Assembly (NCBI GenBank): GCA_035546335.1
Contig: DATKDP010000115.1
Coordinates: 1-14,503 of the forward strand
Source: DATKDP01 sp035546335
Lineage (GTDB): Bacteria > Acidobacteriota > Thermoanaerobaculia > Gp7-AA8
Length of the DNA: 14,503 nt
Direction: 5' to 3'
Shown: positions 8,001-14,202 of the stretch, one piece after another
Position numbering within the stretch: the first letter of the stretch is position 1
Layout of the letters: each line of letters begins with the position of its first letter
The notes under the pieces: model-generated
Databases searched by the model: none
Told to the model about the DNA's origin: nothing
The model's input: only the letters and a program-made list of their open reading frames with translations
Program-made: the position numbers and the translations under genes

Positions 8001-8188
8001 TCGCTTACCTCCGAACCCAACCGACCAACGTTCGTTTCAATGAATATCTCGACCAGATCGAGCTGAAGCTCACCGATATGGTCGGCCGTTCCGCTCTGCT
8101 GCCGCCAGTCGCAGAACCGTGGGCCTCGCCACAGCGCGAGCTCGAACGCGCACCGCTCCCCGAACCACCCAACACGACCGTCAGCTGA
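5045..8188 (+). CDS. Large secreted protein with a duplicated Cys/EPWYP module and helical repeats
   Basis: I do not recognise the family of this 1047-residue protein. It starts with a short signal peptide (core AIAILLSILSV, likely cleavage after LHA at residue 19) and has no later membrane helix, so it should be periplasmic or extracellular. Residues 25-111 and 153-236 are two copies of one module: W..F.RG..S..EPWYP, then YxCAFxxERxRR, then a second Cys. W25 to C78 and W153 to C206 are both exactly 53 residues. A degenerate third copy, keeping the Cys pair, may follow at about 290-365. The rest is mostly amphipathic helices resembling TPR-type repeats. The other cysteines also come in pairs (RCTDETC, CPPA...HC, RCC), which suits disulfides outside the cytoplasm. 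AAGGAG at 5032-5037, 7 nt upstream, supports the start. A decayed fragment of a paralogue lies at about 4057-4134. Confidence 0.85.
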   Translation: MIRAIAILLSILSVPQLHAQTESAWLTFTRGVRSADEPWYPRWESIDAYQKTAAGPELYEKHFREILVNQPAVIPYACAFTTERSRRSNDGTGVFSRPNTDTLIRKARELCAEIEVGAAHRKPVLMSFFGFSEEEALKALGLEEEAHDVEASWKIFLRGITSTQEPWYPDRSRAKHYVMDPDGLGSYLADLRTVEEETPLAFSYVCAFMVERARRGLSYDVIGNSRAISDATVARCTRAANTTTAAFEQVNTLFDPATSQEVLDRRMQFARFARSLTPDDNAQMEYGAWIPEEFRPEDWGESLTESVYRQRIRATFERDPFLGAAICKEALLPASTRRTAIPRVGTLESIQAVAVDECSALTIERLEEARRLVDQVPVEAYLRAALIPILDRAETLSDAERAARRKQFAEAFPSLTDTSKLQAALETIALDPSDPTGYAAFVAHRSRFPPEGLPTRFNQHNLSALDRALAQLGDERNDAELHRGRAILNLLRGDYAAASAAATAAQAMTRDPRDEMLAGLARELEGQPGSLPLGLTRCTDETCRNFLGTLTLVLRELQPATLLNPDVRDAFIASQRAPIGPDPLRSIGRPMPSNTPLDQVARMISALHAEWLTASKMPDDVRRQSGLELSDTLFTPHGYRLPNRNELVLRLAVRNPSDDKSVFFILEQLQWMGLSEERVVALEHLERFYQERLEETGEIEWQRALRALHYYRGDFQKALEESRQIAQSDEAVSRDIAYLAMTEHLGAGNSRRLDQLLRQCPPATGDEAYWHAGDDLKTHCQRTLWAMSHRLAQSLRAATPRKIAHILLHYPESRDLTSQYFLLGLSDVIDFDTDFAIRELQRLIAANEDTETGTFLEFWGNQFLAEHFEPKGMLTEALGATESALEIYGTLPFDPVDWRRLTTEVNAIVQLDRCCPSTDLSEMVARLARLTMRLGDFEQARYAIESLLWLEMRQRPDYAGFVRTYLADLANAMLDSGAHQGAPQILAYLRTQPTNVRFNEYLDQIELKLTDMVGRSALLPPVAEPWASPQRELERAPLPEPPNTTVS

Positions 8189-8530
8189 TCCGGCTTTCAA
8201 CGCTCATACGAGCGACAAGCGACGACGATCCTCAGTCGGATCGGCTGCACGTGGATCAGGCTCGGCGGTCGAATTCGCGCGACCGAAGCAAATAACGAAA
8301 TTGTGACCCTATCGGTGCTATTTCGGTGCGCTCGCGTCCGGGATTCGGGACATCGAGGAGCGGGAACGCTTCGCCCCCCCTTCAGCGGTCAACGAAGCTT
8401 TCATTGCGGCAGTTCCGGAGAGATACGGGAGCTGGCTGCGATGGTCACACGGTCCGGTATCGCGGGTCACCGCCTGCCTGCGCAGGCTTCGCTAAACTCG
8501 TTCGTGCCGAAGGAACACACAGGCGCCGCT
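8189..8530. other. Non-coding region before the Usp-GGDEF gene
   Basis: This 342-bp gap has an open frame continuing into the next gene from a GTG at 8303, but its translation is Arg/Ser/Gly-rich and unlike any domain. I see one weak -10-like box, TAAACT at 8493-8498, and a half-site of the CRP type, TGTGA at 8302-8306, without a matching second arm. Nothing else stands out. Confidence 0.5.
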
Positions 8531-10282
8531 ATGGATGAACTTCAAATTCGACGAATACTGGTGGCAACCGACCTCTCTCACGCCTCGGAGCCGGCCATGG
8601 AGTTCGCAGCGGATCTGGCCGCCCGGCTCGACGCGGAGATCATCCTGTTCCATGCGCTGCCACCGGTCTGGTTCGCCGGTTACGGCCTCGTGAATCGCTC
8701 CGAAATGGAACAATCGGTTGACGATCAGATCGAGGAAACGAGAGGGACATTGGGCCGGCTCGCCGCAGAGCGCTTTCGCGGCGGGCGTTCGGTGACCGTC
8801 CGTGTCGTTACGGGCAGCGCGATCGAATCGATCCGTGATGCGGCAACCCGGGACGAGGCGGATCTCATCGTGATGGGTACGCACGGCTACCATCCTGGCA
8901 TCCGTCATCTGCTCGGCTCGGTCGCGCAGGGTGTTCTTCGCACGACATCGCGTCCCGTCATCACGGTCCCTCTCGGTTGCGACCTTTCGAAAGGGCGGGT
9001 CCCAAAGATTCTCTGCCCGGTGGACTTCAGCCTGATGGGCCGCAGGGGAGCGGCGCTGGCGGCCGAGCTCGGGCGGTTGATCAATGCCGAGGTCATCATC
9101 CTCCATCTCGTCGGAGCCGGGGAAGCCGAAACCGAAGAGTGCGAACGGAGTCTGCGGGACTGGCTACCCCACCGAGTGATCGAGTCGTCGAATCTGACGA
9201 TCAGCGTCCTTCGGGGAGATCCCGCCGAGGAAGTCGTACGGGTCGCAAAGGACGAAGACGTCGGGCTGATCGTTCTCAGCGCCAGGCGAAAGATCTTCGC
9301 GGATGTCACGGCGATCGGCACGACCACCGAACGCGTGATCCGCCATGCTCCATGTCCCGTTCTGACGAGCATGTGTATCAGCGAGAGCGGGGAGAACCTC
9401 GAGCGAACCTGCGGTGCCGAGCCGGACGCGAAACGGGGAAGGAGTGAGCGGCTCTCATGGCCCCCCGCAGGGATCAGCCGCCGGATAGCGATCTATGTCG
9501 CGGCCTTTGCCGCTCTCGCCATCGGAGCGCCGCTCGGAGCGCTCCTCATTCGAATGTCGCTCGGTGCCGACGTCTCGGAAGAGTTGAGCACAAATGCCTT
9601 CTTCTACCTCTATATGCTGGTTGGAACGCTCATCGTCTTCACCGCCAGCGGGTGGTGGGCGGGGAGGCGAGCCGACGACCTCGGCCGGAGCGCCGCCGAC
9701 TATCGGGCACTCTCCGAGCTCGACGAGCTCACGGGCCTGCAGAACATCAGATGGTTCGATGAACGCTACACCCGAGCACTCGAAGAGGCAGAGAGGTTCC
9801 AGCTCCCGCTCTCCCTGATGTTCATCGATCTGGACCACCTGAAGAGAATCAACGACGACCATGGTCATCAGGCGGGAAGTGCCGCGCTGCTCCACGTCGC
9901 ACGGATGATCATGCGGGAAAAGCGCGAAAGCGACGATGCCGCGAGGTGGGGTGGCGACGAGTTTGCGGTTCTGATGAAGGGAGCGGATGCGTATTCGGCC
10001 GAGCGCGTGGCCCGCGCGATCATCGATGCTCTGCGTGATCGACCGCTCGAATATCTCGGTACTCGCATCCCGGTCAACGTGACGATCGGGATCGCGACGA
10101 CCGACGAGGGCCTTCGCGGCGACCTGCTGGGGGAGGCGGACGCTCGACTCCAGCGAGGCAAGGCCGAGGGCCGTGACCGGATCGTCTCTGCTCTCCCGGC
10201 GTCCGGACCGGATGATCGGACTGATCGCTCCGCGCCGGCAGGCCACGGCGAATCGGGCCTGCCGGGCAGAGCCGGTTCCTAA
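8531..10282 (+). CDS. Tandem Usp - two membrane helices - GGDEF diguanylate cyclase
   Basis: This 583-residue fusion probably makes cyclic di-GMP from two GTP under control of a stress or nucleotide sensor. Residues about 6-147 and 157-280 are two universal-stress domains. The first keeps the ATP-binding motif G-2x-G-9x-G-S (G116, G119, G129, S130); in the second the first two glycines are Ser250 and Arg253. Two helices (about 318-340, 357-377) with a short loop anchor it, leaving both ends in the cytoplasm. The GGDEF domain spans about 393-553: DELTGLQN at 398-405, metal ligand D433 in FIDLDHLKRIND, GGDEF at 474-478, and the inhibitory site RESD at 465-468 with the canonical five-residue spacing. 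All key residues are intact. I start at the ATG at 8531 because Usp homology begins there, with AAGGA at 8510-8514. The final 28 residues are low-complexity. Confidence 0.9.
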   Translation: MDELQIRRILVATDLSHASEPAMEFAADLAARLDAEIILFHALPPVWFAGYGLVNRSEMEQSVDDQIEETRGTLGRLAAERFRGGRSVTVRVVTGSAIESIRDAATRDEADLIVMGTHGYHPGIRHLLGSVAQGVLRTTSRPVITVPLGCDLSKGRVPKILCPVDFSLMGRRGAALAAELGRLINAEVIILHLVGAGEAETEECERSLRDWLPHRVIESSNLTISVLRGDPAEEVVRVAKDEDVGLIVLSARRKIFADVTAIGTTTERVIRHAPCPVLTSMCISESGENLERTCGAEPDAKRGRSERLSWPPAGISRRIAIYVAAFAALAIGAPLGALLIRMSLGADVSEELSTNAFFYLYMLVGTLIVFTASGWWAGRRADDLGRSAADYRALSELDELTGLQNIRWFDERYTRALEEAERFQLPLSLMFIDLDHLKRINDDHGHQAGSAALLHVARMIMREKRESDDAARWGGDEFAVLMKGADAYSAERVARAIIDALRDRPLEYLGTRIPVNVTIGIATTDEGLRGDLLGEADARLQRGKAEGRDRIVSALPASGPDDRTDRSAPAGHGESGLPGRAGS

Positions 10283-10998
10283 GCCTGAGCCAGAAGCTGA
10301 AGCTCCTCCGGATGTCTGACAATCACCGTCGATTTCCGCGTGGCGATGACGCCGTCGCCTCTGAGCTCGCCCATCAGACGCGTCACGGTTTCTCGTGATG
10401 CGCCGATCATCTGACCGATTTCCTGATGGGTCATGGGCAGTGGCAGACGAACGTCTCCGTCGACCGTCTTCCCCCGCTTTTCGAGCCACTGCACCAGAAG
10501 CGCCGCGAGCCGGGCCTTCGCAGACGACGACAAGCCCAGAGTGCGCAACGTGGATTGATTTTCCGAGCACTCGCGGCTCAACTCGAGGGCGGCTCTGAAG
10601 GACGCCGCCGGATCGCTTTCCAGGAAAGCCTCGAGATCCTCGCTTCGAATGAATTTCACCTGCGTCGGCTCCATCGTCTCCGCGGTCTCGTCATGAGGAA
10701 GGCCCTGGAGGACGTTGCCCAGGCCGATCAGCTCGCCTTCGTCAACGACTCGCGTCACGATCGTTCTGCCCGCGCTCGACGTCACCGAGAGTTTGACGCG
10801 CCCCCTGCAGATCATCATTGCGCCACGAGACGGCTGCCCCTCGGCAAAGAGCACTGCGCCCGCCGGATAGACGACCGAGAACGCCTTGCTGCTCCAGACC
10901 GCTAGGGACGGCTGCCCAAAGGCGCAAAAGAAATCCTTCCGTTGCCAGCTGCAGCCGGCGCATTCATCGATTGTCTCGAAACCGTACCGCGAAGACAT
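10279..10998 (-). CDS. Crp/Fnr-family transcription regulator with N-terminal cysteine cluster
   Basis: This 239-residue protein has the Crp/Fnr layout. An N-terminal segment carries C13, C16 and C25 (CxxC...FFC). A cyclic-nucleotide-type beta-barrel follows at about 35-125 (YPAGAVLFAEG, then ICRGRVKLS with C64). The dimer helix is at about 130-160, and a winged helix-turn-helix at about 188-230. The recognition helix reads ASRETVTRLM; R202, E203 and R207 line up with CRP R180, E181 and R185, so TGTGA-type half-sites are expected rather than FNR's TTGAT. The cysteines could bind an iron-sulfur cluster or sense redox state, as in FNR; the ligand is unknown. AAGGAG (complement of 11005-11010) fits the ATG at 10998 better than the GTG one codon earlier. 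Its stop overlaps the stop of the converging Usp-GGDEF gene by 4 bp. Confidence 0.9.
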   Translation of the reverse strand: MSSRYGFETIDECAGCSWQRKDFFCAFGQPSLAVWSSKAFSVVYPAGAVLFAEGQPSRGAMMICRGRVKLSVTSSAGRTIVTRVVDEGELIGLGNVLQGLPHDETAETMEPTQVKFIRSEDLEAFLESDPAASFRAALELSRECSENQSTLRTLGLSSSAKARLAALLVQWLEKRGKTVDGDVRLPLPMTHQEIGQMIGASRETVTRLMGELRGDGVIATRKSTVIVRHPEELQLLAQA

Positions 10999-11336
10999 CA
11001 CGTTCTCCTTTCACCGGGCTTCCTCTATCCAAATATGGGGCGAGCCGGGTCTTCCTGCCCCACTCGAACGGGTGGGCTGCGGCACATCGAGAGGTGGGCG
11101 GCGTCACACACCCGCGGTCGGAACAAACATTATTGGTGTAAGCGCCTCGTCCGCGCTGCTTCCCACCATCGCCGGAAGGCCTTCTCCGCCTCGACCGTCA
11201 CCCAGGACGGCGGCGCATGCGAGAATCACCACGGCTCCGAGCGTCGAGATTACCTCATGCGCTTCTCGCCTTTCCTGACTCGAGTCTCCGAACGTTCATG
11301 CGAAACCCGGTCCCTGAACGGGCCATGGCACCGGTA

Positions 11337-11352
11337 TGTGACGGAGGTCACG
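11337..11352. promoter_or_regulatory. CRP-type operator upstream of the Usp operon
   Basis: TGTGA-CGGAGG-TCACG matches the CRP consensus TGTGA-N6-TCACA at nine of ten positions and contains the perfect inverted repeat GTGAC-N4-GTCAC. Its centre (11344.5) is about 65 bp upstream of the start predicted from the -10-like TAGATT at 11397-11402, which is near the class I activator position. The local Crp/Fnr protein has a CRP-type recognition helix and is the obvious candidate to bind here. Confidence 0.55.
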
Positions 11353-11396
11353 ACCATCTGCGTCATGACACACAGCGGGAACCCTTCTTCGAAGCG

Positions 11397-11402
11397 TAGA
11401 TT
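11397..11402 (+). promoter_or_regulatory. Possible -10 of the Usp operon
   Basis: TAGATT matches the -10 consensus at four of six positions and predicts a start of transcription near 11409, about 15 nt before the GTG start codon. There is no -35 box 17 bp upstream, as would be expected for an activator-dependent promoter using the palindrome at 11337-11352. Confidence 0.3.
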
Positions 11403-11423
11403 TGGATCAGACTGGAGCCGGCT

Positions 11424-12341
11424 GTGGAACGAAATGGAAGGAGACCGATCATCATCGCGACGGATCTCACGGCTGCATCGGAGGCAGCCGTCAGTTTCGG
11501 AGCAAACCTGGCGAGTGATCTCGCCCTCCCGGTCATTCTGCTCCACGCCGCAGCTCCGGTCTCCCCCATGAGCGATCCGATCGCCGGCGTTCCGGTGACG
11601 ATCGAGCCGCGCCGGGAAACCGAGGCGGCCGGGCTCGAGCTCGAGCGAATCATTCGAGAGCTCTTTCCGGCGCACCTCGAGGTCGAGCCACGATTGGTGA
11701 ATGACCATCCGATCCCTGCAATCTGCAAACTTGCGGAAGACGAGGATGCCGAGCTCATCGTGATGGGTAGAAGGAGTCATCCCAAGCCCCTCTCCTTTCT
11801 GCTCGGAGTCGTTGTACAGGGGGTTCTGTACCGGGCGGTGAGACCCGTCATCACGGTGCCGTCGACGGGAGACTGGCTCGATGACGAAATCGGTTCGATC
11901 CTCTGTCCCGTGGATTTCAACCCGATCGCACGGAAAGCGTTGATCTATGCGGCGAGTGTCGCCCAGCGCATCGGCGCGGAGATGACCGTGGCCTATCTGG
12001 GGGGCTCAGGCGAGCCGCTGACGGCCGGCGATACCGCCCGGCGTCTCAGCGACTGGGTTCCGCGCGATCTTCACGCGAGGTGTCTGCAACAAGTCGTCGT
12101 CTCCGACGGGAGTCCGATCAAGGAGCTCGATCGCATGATGGACGGTCTCGGATTCGATCTCCTGGTGATCGGTTTGACGGGGAAGCCCTTTCATAAAACG
12201 ACGATCATCGGCTCGAGCATCGAAAGGATTCTGCGGCACGCCTCCTGCCCGGTCATGGTGGTTCCCGACTCGATGGCCGAACGCGTCGCAGCGTCGAGCC
12301 CCGGCCTCCTCGCGGCCGGCGTCACGGGAGAGCTCATATGA
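11424..12341 (+). CDS. Tandem universal-stress protein (first gene of pair)
   Basis: This 305-residue cytosolic protein has two Usp domains (about 8-147 and 157-282) and no membrane segment. The first has lost the ATP-binding glycines: the segment reads GRRS...GV at 115-129. The second keeps the complete G-2x-G-9x-G-S motif (G250, G253, G263, S264), so at least one nucleotide should bind per chain. The second domain opens with ILCPVDF, as in the Usp-GGDEF fusion and its downstream neighbour, so the three tandem proteins are likely paralogues. Homology starts within a few residues of the GTG at 11424, which has TGGAG at 11413-11417. Its last codons overlap the next start in an ATGA. A CRP-like palindrome lies 72 bp upstream of the start. 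Usp proteins aid survival in starvation or low oxygen; the specific role here is unknown. Confidence 0.88.
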   Translation: MERNGRRPIIIATDLTAASEAAVSFGANLASDLALPVILLHAAAPVSPMSDPIAGVPVTIEPRRETEAAGLELERIIRELFPAHLEVEPRLVNDHPIPAICKLAEDEDAELIVMGRRSHPKPLSFLLGVVVQGVLYRAVRPVITVPSTGDWLDDEIGSILCPVDFNPIARKALIYAASVAQRIGAEMTVAYLGGSGEPLTAGDTARRLSDWVPRDLHARCLQQVVVSDGSPIKELDRMMDGLGFDLLVIGLTGKPFHKTTIIGSSIERILRHASCPVMVVPDSMAERVAASSPGLLAAGVTGELI

Positions 12342-13222
12342 AGTTCCATCCTCGGCGAATCCTGGTTCCCGTGGACCTCGAGGAATCGTCGGAAGTCCTG
12401 CTGCGCTACGCCCTGCAGTTTGCCTCTCATTTCGGCGCGAAGATCACCGTCGTTCACGCCGATCCGACTCCTGGCTACACGGACTATCCATACTTCACGA
12501 CGCAGCAGCTCGAGCAGCGATGGGAAGAGGAGCTGAGCGAACGGGCGCACACGCTTGAAGAGCTGATCGCCCGAAGCGGAAACCCCGTCGGAGTCGATTG
12601 GGAGGTTCTGCGCGGATTCGTGATTCCCGTGCTCCTGGAGAGGATTGCGGACGGATTCGATCTCGTCATCTTGGGCACCCACGGGCGGCGAGGGCTGTCC
12701 CGGATCGTGTTCGGATCGGTCGCGGCGCAGATTCTTCGCCTCGCCGATGTGCCGGTTCTCACCATTCGAGCGGGAGTGACCGAGCTTGTCACGCGCAGAG
12801 TTCTCTGTCCCGTCGACCTCGGGCTGGCTTCGGCCGAAGCGCTCCGCATCGCCGCAGGCATTGCCGAGCGCTTCGATGCAACTCTGATCGTTCTTCAGCT
12901 CGTCGAGCCTGGTGAACTGACCGAGGTCGGGGCGGAGAAGGATCGCCTGCAGCGCTGGGTATCGCAACATTGCGGCGCAGCGACCGACCTTCGAGTTCTG
13001 GTTCGCGGTAAGGAGGCGGCCGAGCAGGTTCTCCATTATGCGAAGGAGCAGAAGATCGAGCTCATCGTCCTCGGATCACCGCGGAGTGCCGGCGAAGTCC
13101 CATCGATGGAGAATGCCGCCGCTGAAATCGTCCGGAAGTCCGAGTGTCCCGTCCTCACGGTCCATCCTTCCTGGGATACCGGCATTGCCGAGGCGAGCCG
13201 CGCGATCGCGAAGAAAGCGTGA
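12338..13222 (+). CDS. Tandem universal-stress protein (second gene of pair)
   Basis: This 294-residue cytosolic protein has two Usp domains (about 5-143 and 153-276). The first keeps the ATP-binding motif G-2x-G-9x-G-S (G113, G116, G126, S127). In the second the equivalent segment reads GSPR...ENA and the later glycine is gone, so it is probably not an ATP site. The ATG at 12338 overlaps the upstream stop (ATGA) and has GGGAG at 12326-12330, which indicates translational coupling and roughly equal production of the two proteins. Usp domains pair as dimers, so the two products, with opposite halves intact, may form a mixed complex; this is an inference. The gene ends 8 bp before the stop of the converging radical-SAM-like gene. 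Confidence 0.88.
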   Translation: MKFHPRRILVPVDLEESSEVLLRYALQFASHFGAKITVVHADPTPGYTDYPYFTTQQLEQRWEEELSERAHTLEELIARSGNPVGVDWEVLRGFVIPVLLERIADGFDLVILGTHGRRGLSRIVFGSVAAQILRLADVPVLTIRAGVTELVTRRVLCPVDLGLASAEALRIAAGIAERFDATLIVLQLVEPGELTEVGAEKDRLQRWVSQHCGAATDLRVLVRGKEAAEQVLHYAKEQKIELIVLGSPRSAGEVPSMENAAAEIVRKSECPVLTVHPSWDTGIAEASRAIAKKA

Positions 13223-13230
13223 GCGGCCGG

Positions 13231-14202
13231 TCAGACGGAACCGAGTGGTCCCACGGAGTAACGGCAACCCGGATCAGGACCGAGCATGTTTCCGCCTCGA
13301 AGGTAAGCCCGGAGCCGTGAGCCCCCGCATTGATCGGCGTACTGACAGCGCGAGCACGATGCGCCAATCAACGTGGAGTCTCGAAGCGAAGTGAAGAGGC
13401 TCGAGGTATTGAGCAGCGGGACGAGCTCCTTTCTTCGAACGTCGCCCGCAGGGATGGTGCAGAATCGATGTGGAAAAACCATTCCCTCGGCTGAGAGGTA
13501 GAGAGTCGATCGACAATCGACCAGACTGAGCCTGCTCCACATTCCTTCAGTGTCGAGCTCGGGATGCTGATCGAGGTACCGGATCAGATGCGAAGCTTCG
13601 AGCAGGACGATCTCGATCTCTTCGGTCGTTGCCGCGGCGACCACGTCCGCGAAGAAGTGCTCGAAGTCTTCGGCGCCGAGACTCGCGTGCGGCGCATCGA
13701 ACTCGATCCACCACTCCCGGCATCGGCTGAACTTCACCAGCTCCAGCACCTCTCTGAACGAGTCCATGTTCGTGTGGAGAAATCGGGACCGGAGCATGAG
13801 CGGCAGTTTCAGGACGACCGCGTCCGCGAGCGACCTGGACGCCGCGTCCCACGCACCCTCCAGGCCCTCGACATCGTTGTGCCAGGCGCGTTTTCCCGAA
13901 TGAATCGAGAGCATCACGCCTTTCACCGAGTGTTTGCGGAGATCGAGCAGATCCTGACGATGGACCTCGTATCGCGGATCGAGCTCGATCACCGGAGCGA
14001 GGCGTCTCGCCGCCGCGTAGTCGATCAGCCGGTGATCGAGCTCGGAGAGCCGATCGCTCGCGATGAAGTGGAATCTATCCGCACCCCACTCTGCGATCTC
14101 GCTGATGAGACAAAGCGCTTCGTCGGGCATCAGGGCCCGTTTCCGGGAACCGGGAAGCTCCATGGTCACCAGCGCCGGCCGGAGAAGACGTGAGTTTTCC
14201 AC
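13231..14202 (-). CDS. Radical SAM/SPASM-like protein lacking the radical SAM cysteines
   Basis: This 323-residue protein resembles radical SAM enzymes of the heme-maturation (NirJ/AhbD) and peptide-modifying type. The C-terminus has the SPASM-like auxiliary-cluster pattern C-x2-C-x5-C-x20-C (C283, C286, C292, C313) with CGGSRLRAY, plus C230 and C248 in YLSAEGMVFPHRFCTIPAGDVR. The middle has MLSIHSG...HNDVEGLEGAWDAA, matching the 'SlDG..hD..RG..Gaf' region. However, at about residues 12-25, where CX3CX2C should bind the catalytic cluster, the sequence is VTMELPGSRKRALM, with no cysteine. It is therefore probably not a radical enzyme; it may be a scaffold, a partner, or an electron carrier using the auxiliary cluster. 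The GTG start at 14202 has GAGGTA (complement of 14211-14216) 8 nt upstream. A perfect CRP-like palindrome lies 57 bp upstream of the start. Confidence 0.75.
   Translation of the reverse strand: MENSRLLRPALVTMELPGSRKRALMPDEALCLISEIAEWGADRFHFIASDRLSELDHRLIDYAAARRLAPVIELDPRYEVHRQDLLDLRKHSVKGVMLSIHSGKRAWHNDVEGLEGAWDAASRSLADAVVLKLPLMLRSRFLHTNMDSFREVLELVKFSRCREWWIEFDAPHASLGAEDFEHFFADVVAAATTEEIEIVLLEASHLIRYLDQHPELDTEGMWSRLSLVDCRSTLYLSAEGMVFPHRFCTIPAGDVRRKELVPLLNTSSLFTSLRDSTLIGASCSRCQYADQCGGSRLRAYLRGGNMLGPDPGCRYSVGPLGSV

Larger units (their letters stand above)
10999..11423. other. Divergent intergenic region between the Crp/Fnr gene and the Usp operon
   Basis: This 425-bp gap holds the ribosome-binding site and a possible -10 (CATATT on the minus strand, near 11032-11037) of the regulator gene, the CRP-like palindrome at 11337-11352, and a possible -10 for the Usp operon. 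A 42-codon minus-strand frame from GTG at 11232 to the stop at 11104-11106 starts hydrophobically (VVILACAAVLG). It has no good ribosome-binding site, and I do not call it a gene. Confidence 0.5.

Noticed and set aside
8302..8317. TGTGA followed by CGGTG as a third CRP-like site
   Set aside because: Only one half-site matches and it is more than 200 bp from the start codon.
8303..8530. 76-residue N-terminal extension of the Usp-GGDEF protein from a GTG
   Set aside because: The extension is Arg/Ser/Gly-rich with no similarity to Usp proteins; domain homology begins exactly after the ATG at 8531.
9455..10570. 371-codon minus-strand open frame across the GGDEF domain and the regulator's 3' end
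   Set aside because: It opposes a complete GGDEF domain and overlaps the Crp/Fnr gene in another frame; its composition is typical of antisense shadow.
10942..11571. 209-codon plus-strand open frame spanning the divergent region
   Set aside because: It runs antisense to the regulator start, crosses the operator and overlaps the Usp gene in another frame; the translation shows no domain.
12191..13036. 281-codon minus-strand open frame
   Set aside because: It lies opposite two well-supported Usp genes and resembles no protein family.
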